Assembly (NCBI GenBank): GCA_964367585.1
Contig: CAYIYH010000001.1
Span: forward strand, 62,001-126,000
Length of the DNA stretch: 64,000 bases
Direction: 5' to 3'
Source of the DNA: CAYJGJ01 sp964367585
Lineage (GTDB): Bacteria > Bacillota > Clostridia > Peptostreptococcales > Anaerovoracaceae
The translations under genes were made by a program, and so were the position numbers. A model generated the notes under the pieces. It was not told where the DNA came from, did not search any database, and was given only the letters and a program-made list of their open reading frames with translations. Positions 44,827 through 53,412 of the stretch are shown here, piece by piece. The stretch's first letter is position 1. Every line of letters starts with the position of its first letter.

Positions 44827-46050
44827 TCACTTTACCGAAACAACCTTGCGATTCCTATTATTTCTCTTTTTTAGCTCATACATACGAGTATCGGCAATTG
44901 CTATAAGTTCAGATGCATTGATATGCTCGTTTACATGCTTAAATGCAACTCCATAACTAATTGACGTTTTATATTTTTTATAGTAGATTTTTGGAATGCT
45001 TATAACTGCTTTATAACTTTGGATTAACCGTTTTGTTACATCATCCTCTGTCTTGCATTTTCCAACTATAACAATCTCATCTCCGCCATACCGACATACG
45101 GCGTCATCCTTGAAATAGTCTTGCAATATATCCGCAACAGTTTTGATATAAAAATCACCTTCTTCATGACCGTGAATATCATTGACTATTTTTAACCCAT
45201 CGAGATCTACAAATGCAACAAAAAACAAGTCCTCTTCATCGATCATTTTTGGGATAAGTTTTTCAGCATAATCTCTAGTATATAAGTGTGTTAAAGTATC
45301 TTTTATCACAACTTTTTCAAGATCTTTAATTTTCTCTAAGTCCTCAGTGTTTTTTCTACTAACCCGTCTGTATGTTTCGGTTTGAATTCTAAGTTCAGCT
45401 AAATTATAAGCAAAAATAATAAATACAGCAAATGCACTTATTACAACAAATCCCAATACAGCGTAATGAAATAATAATCTACTTCCAGCATCTATCCCTG
45501 TTGTTAAGAAAAATGAAAATAACGCACCAAAAAGAATCGAATATGCGGTCGTCAAAAATGCGAGATTTTTATTGTCCGATAGGATGGTATCGAGTGAGTT
45601 TCTCGGTATCATTTTCCTTGCAAACCCAATCGTTGAAATCGATATCGTGAAGCATATTGTAGCGACCAAGACCGAAAGTTTTAAATCATTTAACACAAAT
45701 GTAACCGTATTATGATTTAACATCGCCATAGTAGCCAGTACTGCCAATCTCTTCGCAAAGAGATTAATTGTAAATGTTACTGCTATAAACAACATTTGGA
45801 TCAGTTTTGCTTTAAATACTATTCTTGTAGCTACAAATAAAATACAGAAGTATATCAAAATTGCAACGGTTTCGTAATCCGAAGAAAAATAAAATATATA
45901 CACTAACCAAAAAGATAAATTGAGTGCTCCGCATATAATGCTCGACATCCATGGATATTTATTCAGGTTAAATATATATACACAGTATGAGAAAAAGGTG
46001 TGATGATAGCCAATAAAAGCTAGAAGCAAAAGAATGGTTAACAATGTCAT
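44827..46050 (-). CDS. Membrane GGDEF protein (diguanylate cyclase family)
   Basis: 407 residues: about seven to eight membrane spans in the first 220 residues, a short coiled segment (EDLEKIKDLEKVV) and a C-terminal GGDEF domain (DTLTHLYTRDYAEK near 245; CRYGGDEIVIVGK near 325). The active-site loop reads GGDEI, conserving the G-G-D-E part. No RxxD inhibitory site is obvious. Its ATG overlaps the stop of the upstream GGDEF gene by 4 nt (ATGA), implying coupled translation. Confidence 0.9.
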   Translation of the reverse strand: MTLLTILLLLAFIGYHHTFFSYCVYIFNLNKYPWMSSIICGALNLSFWLVYIFYFSSDYETVAILIYFCILFVATRIVFKAKLIQMLFIAVTFTINLFAKRLAVLATMAMLNHNTVTFVLNDLKLSVLVATICFTISISTIGFARKMIPRNSLDTILSDNKNLAFLTTAYSILFGALFSFFLTTGIDAGSRLLFHYAVLGFVVISAFAVFIIFAYNLAELRIQTETYRRVSRKNTEDLEKIKDLEKVVIKDTLTHLYTRDYAEKLIPKMIDEEDLFFVAFVDLDGLKIVNDIHGHEEGDFYIKTVADILQDYFKDDAVCRYGGDEIVIVGKCKTEDDVTKRLIQSYKAVISIPKIYYKKYKTSISYGVAFKHVNEHINASELIAIADTRMYELKKRNNRNRKVVSVK

Positions 46051-47282
46051 TTAGCACCACCTTCTTTCATTTTGTAAAACAATTCCTTGTTTTTTCTCAT
46101 GTTCTCATCTGCAACAGACAAAATATAACTAACACCTTGCTTTTTGATTTGTTCACTCACATAAATAAAGCCAATACTTGCCGATATCAAAAACTCTTCC
46201 GTTTCATTTTGAAGTTCAATCTGCTGTGTTATTCGAAAAATCACAGTCTCAATATCTTCTCTCTGAGATCTTGGCATAACAACCAAAAACTCATCTCCTC
46301 CGATCCGTGCGATGATATCATTTTCACGAACAGTATTTAGTATAGCTTGAGTTATTTTAATTATTAATCTGTCGCCAGCTTTATGCCCATATGTATCATT
46401 TGTATGTTTCAACGCATTAATATCAATAAATAAAACATAGAATGACTCAGATTCTTCTTCGCACATTCGTTCAAGCTCACTCATTATATATCCTCGATTA
46501 AATACACCGGTTAGCTCATCTCTTTCAATCTTTGTTAAAAGTATTTCTTTTTGTTTTGAAATTAATTGTTGTTCACCTATAGCCTTATCTGAATGCCTTT
46601 TGTATAGGCTTGCATCAATTAAATTGATTGAATACAAGAAGAAGAGGTAAAAAGTAAGTAGTGATGCAAGTGAAATCGCTAACGAGAGGATTAGTTGTTC
46701 GGGATAAAATACTTCACTCATCATAGTCGCAGAATGGTCGATTTGAAGAATAACTATTAACATAATCGAACAAAGAAGTATAATTGAATGTTTGCTCTTG
46801 ACGGTTACTCGTTGAATTGAGATGTTGTCGATAAATTTCTTAACAATCTCATGAGCTATAAACAAAACAACACAAACGATAATTACAATTATATGATCAT
46901 AAATTGTATCTTTGATAAGTTTTGCTGGCGAAACATCAAACAAACCGCTAAATATAATAATAAGAGGAGTTACTAACGCAGACACATGTAAAACAAATAT
47001 CGCAGCCCCACAAAAGAGTTGAACAAAATCTGTCTTTGATATTAGTTTAAATTCTATTGTAAGTATAATCGAGAAAACAACTATTATTATATACAGATCC
47101 AACTGTATATACTGCACATATGAAAAAATAGACGTATTTAATAGCGCCAACCCCGCAAAAATCCATTTATTCTTTTTCCCTCCAATCAATAGATTTGATG
47201 CGTAGGAAAAAATTGAAAATTGATAGATAAACATAGTTATTAAAGAAATAACAAAAACTATATTAATTAATTCTATCCTCAT
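46047..47282 (-). CDS. Membrane GGDEF protein (diguanylate cyclase family)
   Basis: 411 residues with seven to eight membrane spans up to residue 215 and a C-terminal GGDEF domain with a complete ARIGGDEFLVVMPR signature near residue 320 and DELTGVFNRGYIM near 255; SASIGF closes the domain. It is the most clearly active-looking cyclase of the cluster. GAGGAG precedes ATG 47282. Its architecture mirrors the next gene, suggesting an old duplication. First gene of a five-gene minus-strand series. Confidence 0.92.
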   Translation of the reverse strand: MRIELINIVFVISLITMFIYQFSIFSYASNLLIGGKKNKWIFAGLALLNTSIFSYVQYIQLDLYIIIVVFSIILTIEFKLISKTDFVQLFCGAAIFVLHVSALVTPLIIIFSGLFDVSPAKLIKDTIYDHIIVIIVCVVLFIAHEIVKKFIDNISIQRVTVKSKHSIILLCSIMLIVILQIDHSATMMSEVFYPEQLILSLAISLASLLTFYLFFLYSINLIDASLYKRHSDKAIGEQQLISKQKEILLTKIERDELTGVFNRGYIMSELERMCEEESESFYVLFIDINALKHTNDTYGHKAGDRLIIKITQAILNTVRENDIIARIGGDEFLVVMPRSQREDIETVIFRITQQIELQNETEEFLISASIGFIYVSEQIKKQGVSYILSVADENMRKNKELFYKMKEGGAK

Positions 47283-47460
47283 ATAAAGCTATACTCCTCT
47301 GCTATTTTTTAAAGTTAAAATGAAAACAATATTCGCAAATAATTTTTTATTTATTTTAACAAAAAAATGACAAAAATTCAATAGTCTGCAGTAATAAATT
47401 AAACTGATTAAATTCTATTTATACAAAACTGTGCAAAAATTGTACTAAATGTACATTCCT

Positions 47461-47489
47461 TAGACAATCAGCTTTTTTTGTGCTAGAAT
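47461..47489 (+). promoter_or_regulatory. Promoter of the TRIC-family gene
   Basis: TAGACA (47461-47466), a 17-bp spacer and TAGAAT (47484-47489), each one base from consensus, about 80 bp before ATG 47570. Confidence 0.65.
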
Positions 47490-47569
47490 TGTATCAGAAG
47501 AAATTATACGGGAAAATTGATCTTACTTCATGTAAGCTAGGTTATATAACGAAACGGAGAAGTAATAAA

Positions 47570-48214
47570 ATGGGAATAGAAAATATTATATTTTGGTTAG
47601 AAATTTTAGGCACCATTATTTTTGCTTTGTCTGGAACTCTTGTTGCAATAGAAAAGAAACTCGATGTCCTAGGTGTCACAGTATTGGCTCTCGTAACCGC
47701 TGTAGGCGGGGGATTAATACGCGATATTTTGCTTGGATCTTTTCCCGCAAATGTTTTTAAAAATCCGATTTATTCCATCGTAGCACTAGTGACTTCCCTT
47801 GTATTATTTTTTACTATTCTATTCATGAAAAAAGATAGTTTGGAGATTAAACCAATTTATAAAACTATTATAGATATTCTAGATGCCATAGGTCTTGGGG
47901 TTTTCGTTATCGTAGGCGTAAACATTGCTATCACCTCTGGATTTGCAGACAATGCCTTTCTATCGATATTTGTAGGTGTTTGCACTGGAGTAGGTGGTGG
48001 ATTAATCCGCGATGTTTTAGTAAATAACGTGCCGATGATTCTGTCAAAGAGAGTATATGCTTTTGCTGCAATAATAGGGGCTTTTTCATATTTTTATCTT
48101 TTCACATTAAACCTACTAAATAAAGACCATAGCATTTTTATAGGTATTATCATTATAGTGGTTATCCGCTTATTGGCAATGAAGTATAAGTGGTACTTGC
48201 CAAGAATAAAGTAG
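47570..48214 (+). CDS. TRIC cation channel family protein (UPF0126)
   Basis: 214 residues with six or seven membrane spans and two copies of the TRIC/UPF0126 repeat, each with GGGLIRDILLG (near residue 44) and GGGLIRDVLVNNVP (near 143). Prokaryotic TRIC proteins form monovalent cation channels; in bacteria the physiological role, and whether this subfamily transports glycine or ions, is uncertain. The frame is open 30 codons upstream, but GGAGAA lies 9 nt before ATG 47570, which also starts at the first membrane span. Monocistronic, ended by the terminator at 48344. Confidence 0.9.
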   Translation: MGIENIIFWLEILGTIIFALSGTLVAIEKKLDVLGVTVLALVTAVGGGLIRDILLGSFPANVFKNPIYSIVALVTSLVLFFTILFMKKDSLEIKPIYKTIIDILDAIGLGVFVIVGVNIAITSGFADNAFLSIFVGVCTGVGGGLIRDVLVNNVPMILSKRVYAFAAIIGAFSYFYLFTLNLLNKDHSIFIGIIIIVVIRLLAMKYKWYLPRIK

Positions 48215-48343
48215 TAACCCCGAACATATAAGTACAAAACTAGAAGCTGAGCTAGCGAATAATATCATTGATATCGATGAGTCATAGATTGAAGAGTTTG
48301 ATGATTGATTTTAGAATATACCCTTTAAAGTAACGTTAAAAAG

Positions 48344-48378
48344 AAAAGGAGCATGTGACTATATCACATGCTCCTTTT
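48344..48378. terminator. Bidirectional terminator between the TRIC gene and the tRNA cluster
   Basis: A 15-bp perfect stem AAAAGGAGCATGTGA / TCACATGCTCCTTTT with a 5-nt loop and T-runs in both directions. It ends the TRIC gene from the left and the tRNA operon from the right. Confidence 0.92.
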
Positions 48379-48383
48379 CAATG

Positions 48384-48459
<76 letters not shown>

Positions 48460-48566
48460 ACGATATATTTTTATGTTTCGACCAAATAAAAAAACGCTTT
48501 CAATTAGATTAATAATAGACAGTCGCTACACGGAATATTATATGTGCACTGCACCGATAAACTAAT

Positions 48567-48654
48567 TGGTGCCGGAAACCGGGGTCGAACCGGTACGATC
48601 TAAACGATCGCAGGATTTTAAGTCCTGTGCGTCTGCCAATTCCGCCACTCCGGC
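48567..48654 (-). tRNA. tRNA-Leu (TAA)
   Basis: 88 nt with a class II long variable arm (GCGATCGTTTAGATCGT), anticodon loop CTTAAAA giving TAA, GGTTCGACC in the T-arm and an encoded CCA. Confidence 0.96.
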
Positions 48655-48657
48655 AAA

Positions 48658-48732
<75 letters not shown>

Positions 48733-48762
48733 ACGCCAAACGTTGCGATAAGCAACCTTTTA

Positions 48763-48791
48763 ATAATAATATTTAAAAGGCAAATTGTCAA
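48763..48791 (-). promoter_or_regulatory. Promoter of the tRNA operon
   Basis: Minus-strand TTGACA (48791-48786), 17-bp spacer, TATTAT (48768-48763), about 30 bp before tRNA-Asn. Confidence 0.75.
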
Positions 48792-48918
48792 GTATGATTT
48801 TGAAAAAAAGGCATTTTTTTTTACTTTTTTTGAAATCTATCTTTTTGTAGTTTTTGTAGGGCTGACAATCTTATTAAGAATTATATTTTTCTTACGGTGT
48901 ATCAAATACAATATTTTA

Positions 48919-49353
48919 TTACCAATCTAGTGTAAGAGTAAATGGACCATCATTTTCCGCATATACATGCATGTGTGCCGCAAAACGTCCGGTTTGAACT
49001 TTAGAAAATTTACCATTACACAAAGCTACAAAATACTCGTACAATTCATTAGCTAAATCTGCTGGTGCTGCATTCGAAAAGCTTGGCCTGTTCTGCGTTA
49101 AATCTGCCATGAGTGTAAATTGTGATATAACCAAAATTTCCCCACCGACAGATGCAGAATTCAAATTCGTTTTGCCCGTGTCATCAGCAAATATCCTAAG
49201 CCTTTCGATTTTTGTCACAGCCTTTTCTACGTGCTCCCTGGTATCTCCCTTAGCGACTCCAAGAAAAACAACCAATCCCTTGTCAATTGCTCCAACTGTC
49301 TCGCCTTCTACTACTACACTTGCATTGTTAACTCTCTGTAATACTATTTTCAT
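48919..49353 (-). CDS. dtd: D-aminoacyl-tRNA deacylase
   Basis: Hydrolyses D-amino acids (and glycine) mischarged on tRNAs. 144 residues starting KIVLQRVNNASVVVEG, with the active-site SQFTLMADLTQNRPSF (SQxxL motif) and, near the C-terminus, ENDGPFTLTL, corresponding to the Gly-cisPro GPVT motif with Val replaced by Phe. AAGGTC precedes ATG 49353. No rel/rsh gene is next to it, unlike the frequent rel-dtd order. Confidence 0.92.
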   Translation of the reverse strand: MKIVLQRVNNASVVVEGETVGAIDKGLVVFLGVAKGDTREHVEKAVTKIERLRIFADDTGKTNLNSASVGGEILVISQFTLMADLTQNRPSFSNAAPADLANELYEYFVALCNGKFSKVQTGRFAAHMHVYAENDGPFTLTLDW

Positions 49354-49429
49354 AATTTGACCTTTTTTACACTAGTCATATATAAATAATTTCATATACT
49401 AGTTTTATTATACTAATCTTTAAATCGAA

Positions 49430-49600
49430 GCTAAGGATCTAACGTGATTGCGCGATTAGTCCGTGCCGAATAATGCAAGCTGACACGAGAAGTGATTAGC
49501 CTCTCAAGGTTTCAGTGGAAGATTCTGTACTCGCAACTGGAAGTCGGAAATGGAACCTGCCGCATATAGTGGCGGCGGAACATCGTGCCATGGTAATATA
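49430..49600. ncRNA. Candidate structured non-coding RNA (strand and class unknown)
   Basis: A block of about 170 bases that is far richer in G+C than the A/T-rich flanks and contains no coding frame. It carries several inverted repeats: CTAA..TTAG around 49439-49459, TTTCAGT with ACTGGAA at 49510-49516/49536-49542 (one G-U), and GCCGC with GCGGC at 49559-49563/49572-49576. A local G+C island in a low-G+C genome is typical of structured RNA. A consensus promoter on the minus strand (49842-49870) points at it from 240 bp away. It does not show the SRP, tmRNA, RNase P or T-box signatures that I looked for. Confidence 0.35.
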
Positions 49601-49841
49601 CAATAAAAAAACCCAAAATACCGTCAAGTACAATAATTGACACCTATCTAAAAAACAAGATAGGACTTTGGCTTATTGACTCTATTTTCCACAAAAATGA
49701 GGCATAATATTATCAATATCATAGCATCCTTAAAGAATGAATGTAGGTTCAATTATATATACCTGTCGTATACCTCAGGTTAATTTTTTACATATAAGTG
49801 TGTTTTTTTTCAGTAATTCCTGCCACCCTTATTACTTCATT

Positions 49842-49870
49842 ATTATATCATTTCCCAATATATCTGTCAA
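49842..49870 (-). promoter_or_regulatory. Perfect consensus promoter reading into the intergenic region
   Basis: TTGACA (49870-49865), 17-bp spacer, TATAAT (49847-49842) on the minus strand: an exact match to the housekeeping sigma consensus. It lies downstream of the M42 gene and 490 bp upstream of dtd, and no coding frame starts soon after it. It would produce either an unusually long dtd leader or a separate RNA. The first 25 nt of the transcript can form AGTAAT / ATTACT. Confidence 0.75.
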
Positions 49871-49999
49871 GCGTACAGAACGTATTATTACACATCATTT
49901 TCCCTTTTCAAACATTGTCAACAATTTTAATAACTGCTAAAGTAATCTTGGAAATTCACACATCAATTTTCTATGCAGGACTGTGGAATCCGGGAATTA

Positions 50000-51091
50000 C
50001 TAATCTAGAATATTCTTTTTTAATATCTTATCTATCGAGTCACAATTAAGCGATTTAACCACTTCCACTGCGATATCTATCGTCGAATTGATATCTTCAA
50101 GTGCGCAATATGAATAGTGAGTATGAATATAACGCGATGGAACGCCTAACACCAATACAGGAATTGGACTTTTAGCGATACTAATCGTACCTGCATTTGT
50201 CCCGCCACCACGTCTTACTGTGCTTTGTGTTTTGATATTGTGTTTCCGTGCTATACTATGTGCATGCCTTATAAACTCTGGATTTGATATATAACTCTGA
50301 TCCATATGTCTAATTTGCACACCTCCTTTTAAAACAGACTGAGCAAGACTTGCGGGAACTTCCTTATCATCAGAAGGAGAACCTTCAAATACAATAGCCA
50401 AATCCGGATTGACTCGGTTTGCCACAACAGAGGCTCCTCTAAGTCCAGCTTCCTCTTGCGTAGAAAATGTTCCGACAACATCGACATTTAGTTTTTCCAC
50501 TACTAGTCGCTTCATCGTTTCTATTAAGCAAGCACATCCTATTCTGTCATCAAATGCCTTCCCTAAAAATATTCCTCTTTTTTCATCATAAGAAAACTGT
50601 GAATCCGGAACGATTGGATCTCCTATGTTTATACCCATATCTTCTACAACTTCCCTTTTGTTAGTTGCACCAACATCAACCTTAAGATTCTCTATACTCA
50701 ATTTATCATTAGCTCGTTGCTCAGCCGTCAAAAAGTGAGGAGTTTTCGAATTTATAAGCCCCCTAATCTTCTCGCCGCTTTGAGTTCGAATTATTACTGG
50801 GTGTGCAGGTAGATTAGATACTACAAAATGACCAAGCGTCACAATCGATATAAGTCCATTTTCCTCTATTGACTGCACCATAAAACCTACTTCATCGGTA
50901 TGCGCATCCAACATAATAAGAGGCCTATCGCCTCTCTCACTATTGGGAAATTGCATATAAACATTATTCATAGCGTCTGGTTCTAATATTAATCCATCGC
51001 TGTATTTTTTTATTGTTCTTGCAACTTCTTCCTCAAAACCGCTTGGCCCAAATGCGCTTGACAGTTCTTCGAACATTTTTATATTTAGCAT
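50000..51091 (-). CDS. M42 family metallopeptidase (glutamyl aminopeptidase/endoglucanase-like)
   Basis: A dinuclear-metal aminopeptidase forming tetrahedral particles. Motifs: MLDAHTDEVGFMV (metal ligands His and Asp) near residue 67, AFDDRIGCACL near 181, STQEEAGLRGA (catalytic Glu pair) near 212, FEGSPSDD and the late His in SRYIHTHYSY. The start was set at ATG 51091 with AAGGAGAG immediately upstream; a TTG nine codons earlier is open but has no ribosome site. 363 residues. Role: cytoplasmic peptide turnover. Confidence 0.92.
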   Translation of the reverse strand: MLNIKMFEELSSAFGPSGFEEEVARTIKKYSDGLILEPDAMNNVYMQFPNSERGDRPLIMLDAHTDEVGFMVQSIEENGLISIVTLGHFVVSNLPAHPVIIRTQSGEKIRGLINSKTPHFLTAEQRANDKLSIENLKVDVGATNKREVVEDMGINIGDPIVPDSQFSYDEKRGIFLGKAFDDRIGCACLIETMKRLVVEKLNVDVVGTFSTQEEAGLRGASVVANRVNPDLAIVFEGSPSDDKEVPASLAQSVLKGGVQIRHMDQSYISNPEFIRHAHSIARKHNIKTQSTVRRGGGTNAGTISIAKSPIPVLVLGVPSRYIHTHYSYCALEDINSTIDIAVEVVKSLNCDSIDKILKKNILD

Positions 51092-51141
51092 TTTCTCTCC
51101 TTTGTTCTTTTTTAGCAATAAAATATGATATTTATTCTACT

Positions 51142-51546
51142 TTACATTTTAAGGAGTTCGCTTGGAGGATTTTCATCTTTTCCCTTTACTTCATACACAT
51201 TCTTAAACATCTCTTTTTCGTTAGCTTTCAAACTAGTTGCGGCACTCACTACAACAGCCGTTATTCGCTTAGGATCAACTTTTTCAATAAACCCCTTTAT
51301 TCCAGGCGGAGAAGTACTTGCCCACAATGGAAAAACAAGTATAATATCATCTGATTCGCTGGGTTCTTGAAAATTGACATCCAAAACTGTACCTTTTGAA
51401 GCTAATGCACCGCCCTTTACATAATTCACAGCACCCGACCAATCTTTTCCATCATCAATTTTCAGGGCTTGCGTTTCAAAATGTGACGCAATTTTTTGCG
51501 CGATTGACTGGGATTTACCAGTCCTTGTAAAAAAATAAACTTGCAT
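51142..51546 (-). CDS. Flavodoxin-like protein
   Basis: 134 residues with a flavodoxin-type FMN phosphate-binding loop TRTGKSQSIAQKIA near residues 6-19 and FPLWASTSPPGIKGFIEK, where the usual flavodoxin PIWxxxxPP segment binds the isoalloxazine ring. It lacks the acidic long loop of classical electron-transfer flavodoxins, and resembles the flavodoxin/NADPH-quinone reductase-like small proteins of Clostridia. ATG 51546 has AGAAGG upstream. It lies 7 bp after the chemoreceptor gene stop region, between it and the M42 gene, likely one transcript. Confidence 0.8.
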   Translation of the reverse strand: MQVYFFTRTGKSQSIAQKIASHFETQALKIDDGKDWSGAVNYVKGGALASKGTVLDVNFQEPSESDDIILVFPLWASTSPPGIKGFIEKVDPKRITAVVVSAATSLKANEKEMFKNVYEVKGKDENPPSELLKM

Positions 51547-51562
51547 TTTATACACCTTCTAT

Positions 51563-53185
51563 CTATAGTTTAAACTGTCCGACAAGTTCTTGAAGCGCAT
51601 TTGCTTCCGCAGCAAGCTCTTGACTAGCGGCCGCACTCTCTTCACTCGTAGCTGTATTTGTTTGAACTACATGAGAAATCTGCTCAATCCCAATTGCAAC
51701 CTCTTTTATTCCTGTAGACTGCTCCTCTGTAGCCTTAGCGATTTCGTCAATAGTTATTACCATTTGGCGGACTTTATCAGCTAGTGATTCAAAAGATTCA
51801 CTAGTCTTTGTCGCTATCTCATATCCCGAACTTACCGCACTAGATGATTGTTCAATAAGTTGATTTGTGTTTTTTGCAGCCTCGGATGATTTTTGAGCCA
51901 AGCTCCTAACCTCATCCGCAACAACCGCAAATCCCTTGCCCGCAGTTCCTGCCCTTGCCGCTTCAACTGCAGCATTAAGTGCCAGAATATTTGTTTGAAA
52001 TGCAATATCATCAATAACTTTAATTGCTTTGCTTATTTGTTCGGACGTGTTGGATATTTCACTCATAGATTTTAACATTTTTCCCATATCGTCTAATGTA
52101 GTGTCAGTGACCTCACCAGAAACAACTGCCAGTGAATTCACCTTTTTTGTGTTCTCTGAATTATCGGAAATTTGCTCTGAAATATGCTGTAAACTAGTCG
52201 ACAATTGGTCTATACTGCTTGCTTGATCAATAGCACCATTCGCAAGAGCTTGTGCTCCATTAGCAACCATATCGACACTTTCACTAATTTGGCTCGCAGA
52301 TACAGCCACTTGGGAAAGTGCCTCTTTTACAGAACATGTCATAGTGTCGAGCGACTTATAGAGTTCATTCCATTGCCCTAAATAGTTGTCTTCTGTTCCG
52401 ATATCGATATTCCATTCACCTTTTGCGATTTTTCTAAGCACTTCGACGAGGACTTGGTTTAAAGCAGACAGATTATCTTTCATATTTACGAAAGTCTCCC
52501 CAAGTCTACCAACCTCGTTGCTCGAATTAATATCAATATCGAAGTCCATATTTCCGTTGGCAATATTGTCGGCAGCATTCATAACTTCTGACAGTGGTTT
52601 TGTTACTAATTTATTTATCGTTGTTTTGGAAATTAGACATATAACAATTAAAATGAGCATCCCTGCAATTGCTGAATTCATATACGCAACACTTATTGAA
52701 GCATCATTGGTTGTCGACGGCACTCCAGCAAAAAGCACACCCGTAACCTCTCCGTCCTCATAATATGGTACATACGTTGTAAAGTGTTTTACTCCTAGGA
52801 TTTCAGTTTCTCCTATATATGTTTGCTCATTAGTCAACACTATATCTGCAATTTTAGGATCTAGTGCAGTTCCTATAGCTCTCTCCGCATCGATAAAAAT
52901 AGTTGTAGAAGAACGCATATTTCCATCGAAGATTGTAAATTCACAGTCCGTGTGAATCTTCAATCTGTCTAGTAATGCCGTTTTGTCTTCCATCTCTTGC
53001 GCATCGCTCGTTCCTAATTCATATTCCAATAACCCGATTGCATTTTCGCATTGATCATATAATAGAGTGTTCACATTTTCTCTTGTCGAAACTACACCAA
53101 CCATCGTCATGATAAAAACACTAACAGCAGTTAACAATGCAATCAATAGCATAAATTGATTCGATAATTTTCTTTGCTTTTTCAT
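51563..53185 (-). CDS. Methyl-accepting chemotaxis protein
   Basis: 540 residues: membrane span near 10-32, a ~135-residue extracytoplasmic single-Cache-like sensor (FTTYVPYYEDGEVTGVLFAGVP), second span near 168-188, HAMP domain, and the cytoplasmic signalling coiled coil with its conserved tip DIAFQTNILALNAAVEAARA near residue 400. The ligand is unknown. There is no C-terminal CheR tether. GGAAAG precedes ATG 53185. Its presence implies chemotaxis or chemotaxis-like signalling; no flagellar genes lie in the window. Confidence 0.95.
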   Translation of the reverse strand: MKKQRKLSNQFMLLIALLTAVSVFIMTMVGVVSTRENVNTLLYDQCENAIGLLEYELGTSDAQEMEDKTALLDRLKIHTDCEFTIFDGNMRSSTTIFIDAERAIGTALDPKIADIVLTNEQTYIGETEILGVKHFTTYVPYYEDGEVTGVLFAGVPSTTNDASISVAYMNSAIAGMLILIVICLISKTTINKLVTKPLSEVMNAADNIANGNMDFDIDINSSNEVGRLGETFVNMKDNLSALNQVLVEVLRKIAKGEWNIDIGTEDNYLGQWNELYKSLDTMTCSVKEALSQVAVSASQISESVDMVANGAQALANGAIDQASSIDQLSTSLQHISEQISDNSENTKKVNSLAVVSGEVTDTTLDDMGKMLKSMSEISNTSEQISKAIKVIDDIAFQTNILALNAAVEAARAGTAGKGFAVVADEVRSLAQKSSEAAKNTNQLIEQSSSAVSSGYEIATKTSESFESLADKVRQMVITIDEIAKATEEQSTGIKEVAIGIEQISHVVQTNTATSEESAAASQELAAEANALQELVGQFKL

Positions 53186-53345
53186 TTTTTTCTTTCCATT
53201 ATTTTAAATTTACAATAGTATATAAAAATTGCCCGAGGAGATTAAAACAAAAGTTATCTTAGGGATATCTTCTTATACTTATATTACCATATATTTACAA
53301 GTAATTGCAAACGAAAATATGAATAATAGGACAACAATAGTACTA

Positions 53346-53374
53346 AAAAAGACAGCGGGTTAAGCTGTCTTTTT
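53346..53374. terminator. Terminator of the TRAP transporter operon
   Basis: 11-bp stem AAAAAGACAGC / GCTGTCTTTTT with a 7-nt loop. On the minus strand it follows dctM by 39 bp and carries a T-run. Confidence 0.9.
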
Positions 53375-53412
53375 ATACTTTTACCTCGATATTTTCTTTT
53401 CTACTTAGCAGA

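Larger units (their letters stand above)
49354..49999. other. 646-bp intergenic region between dtd and the M42 peptidase
   Basis: Besides the G+C-rich block at 49430-49600 and the minus-strand promoter at 49842-49870, it holds a 7-bp hairpin CCTATCT / AGATAGG at 49643-49664 (8-nt loop) without a strong U-run. Short frames on both strands lack ribosome sites and resemble no protein. It is the longest non-coding stretch in the window. Confidence 0.6.

Noticed and set aside
48215..48343. A short stretch after the TRIC gene can be read as a Glu/Ile/Asp-rich peptide, possibly a gene remnant
   Set aside because: No start codon with a ribosome site, and fewer than 20 codons before a stop; too short to support a pseudogene call.
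49545..49580. TGGAACC followed by GC-rich text, reminiscent of a T-box antiterminator
   Set aside because: The conserved T-box core, a terminator with U-run and a downstream amino-acid gene are all lacking.
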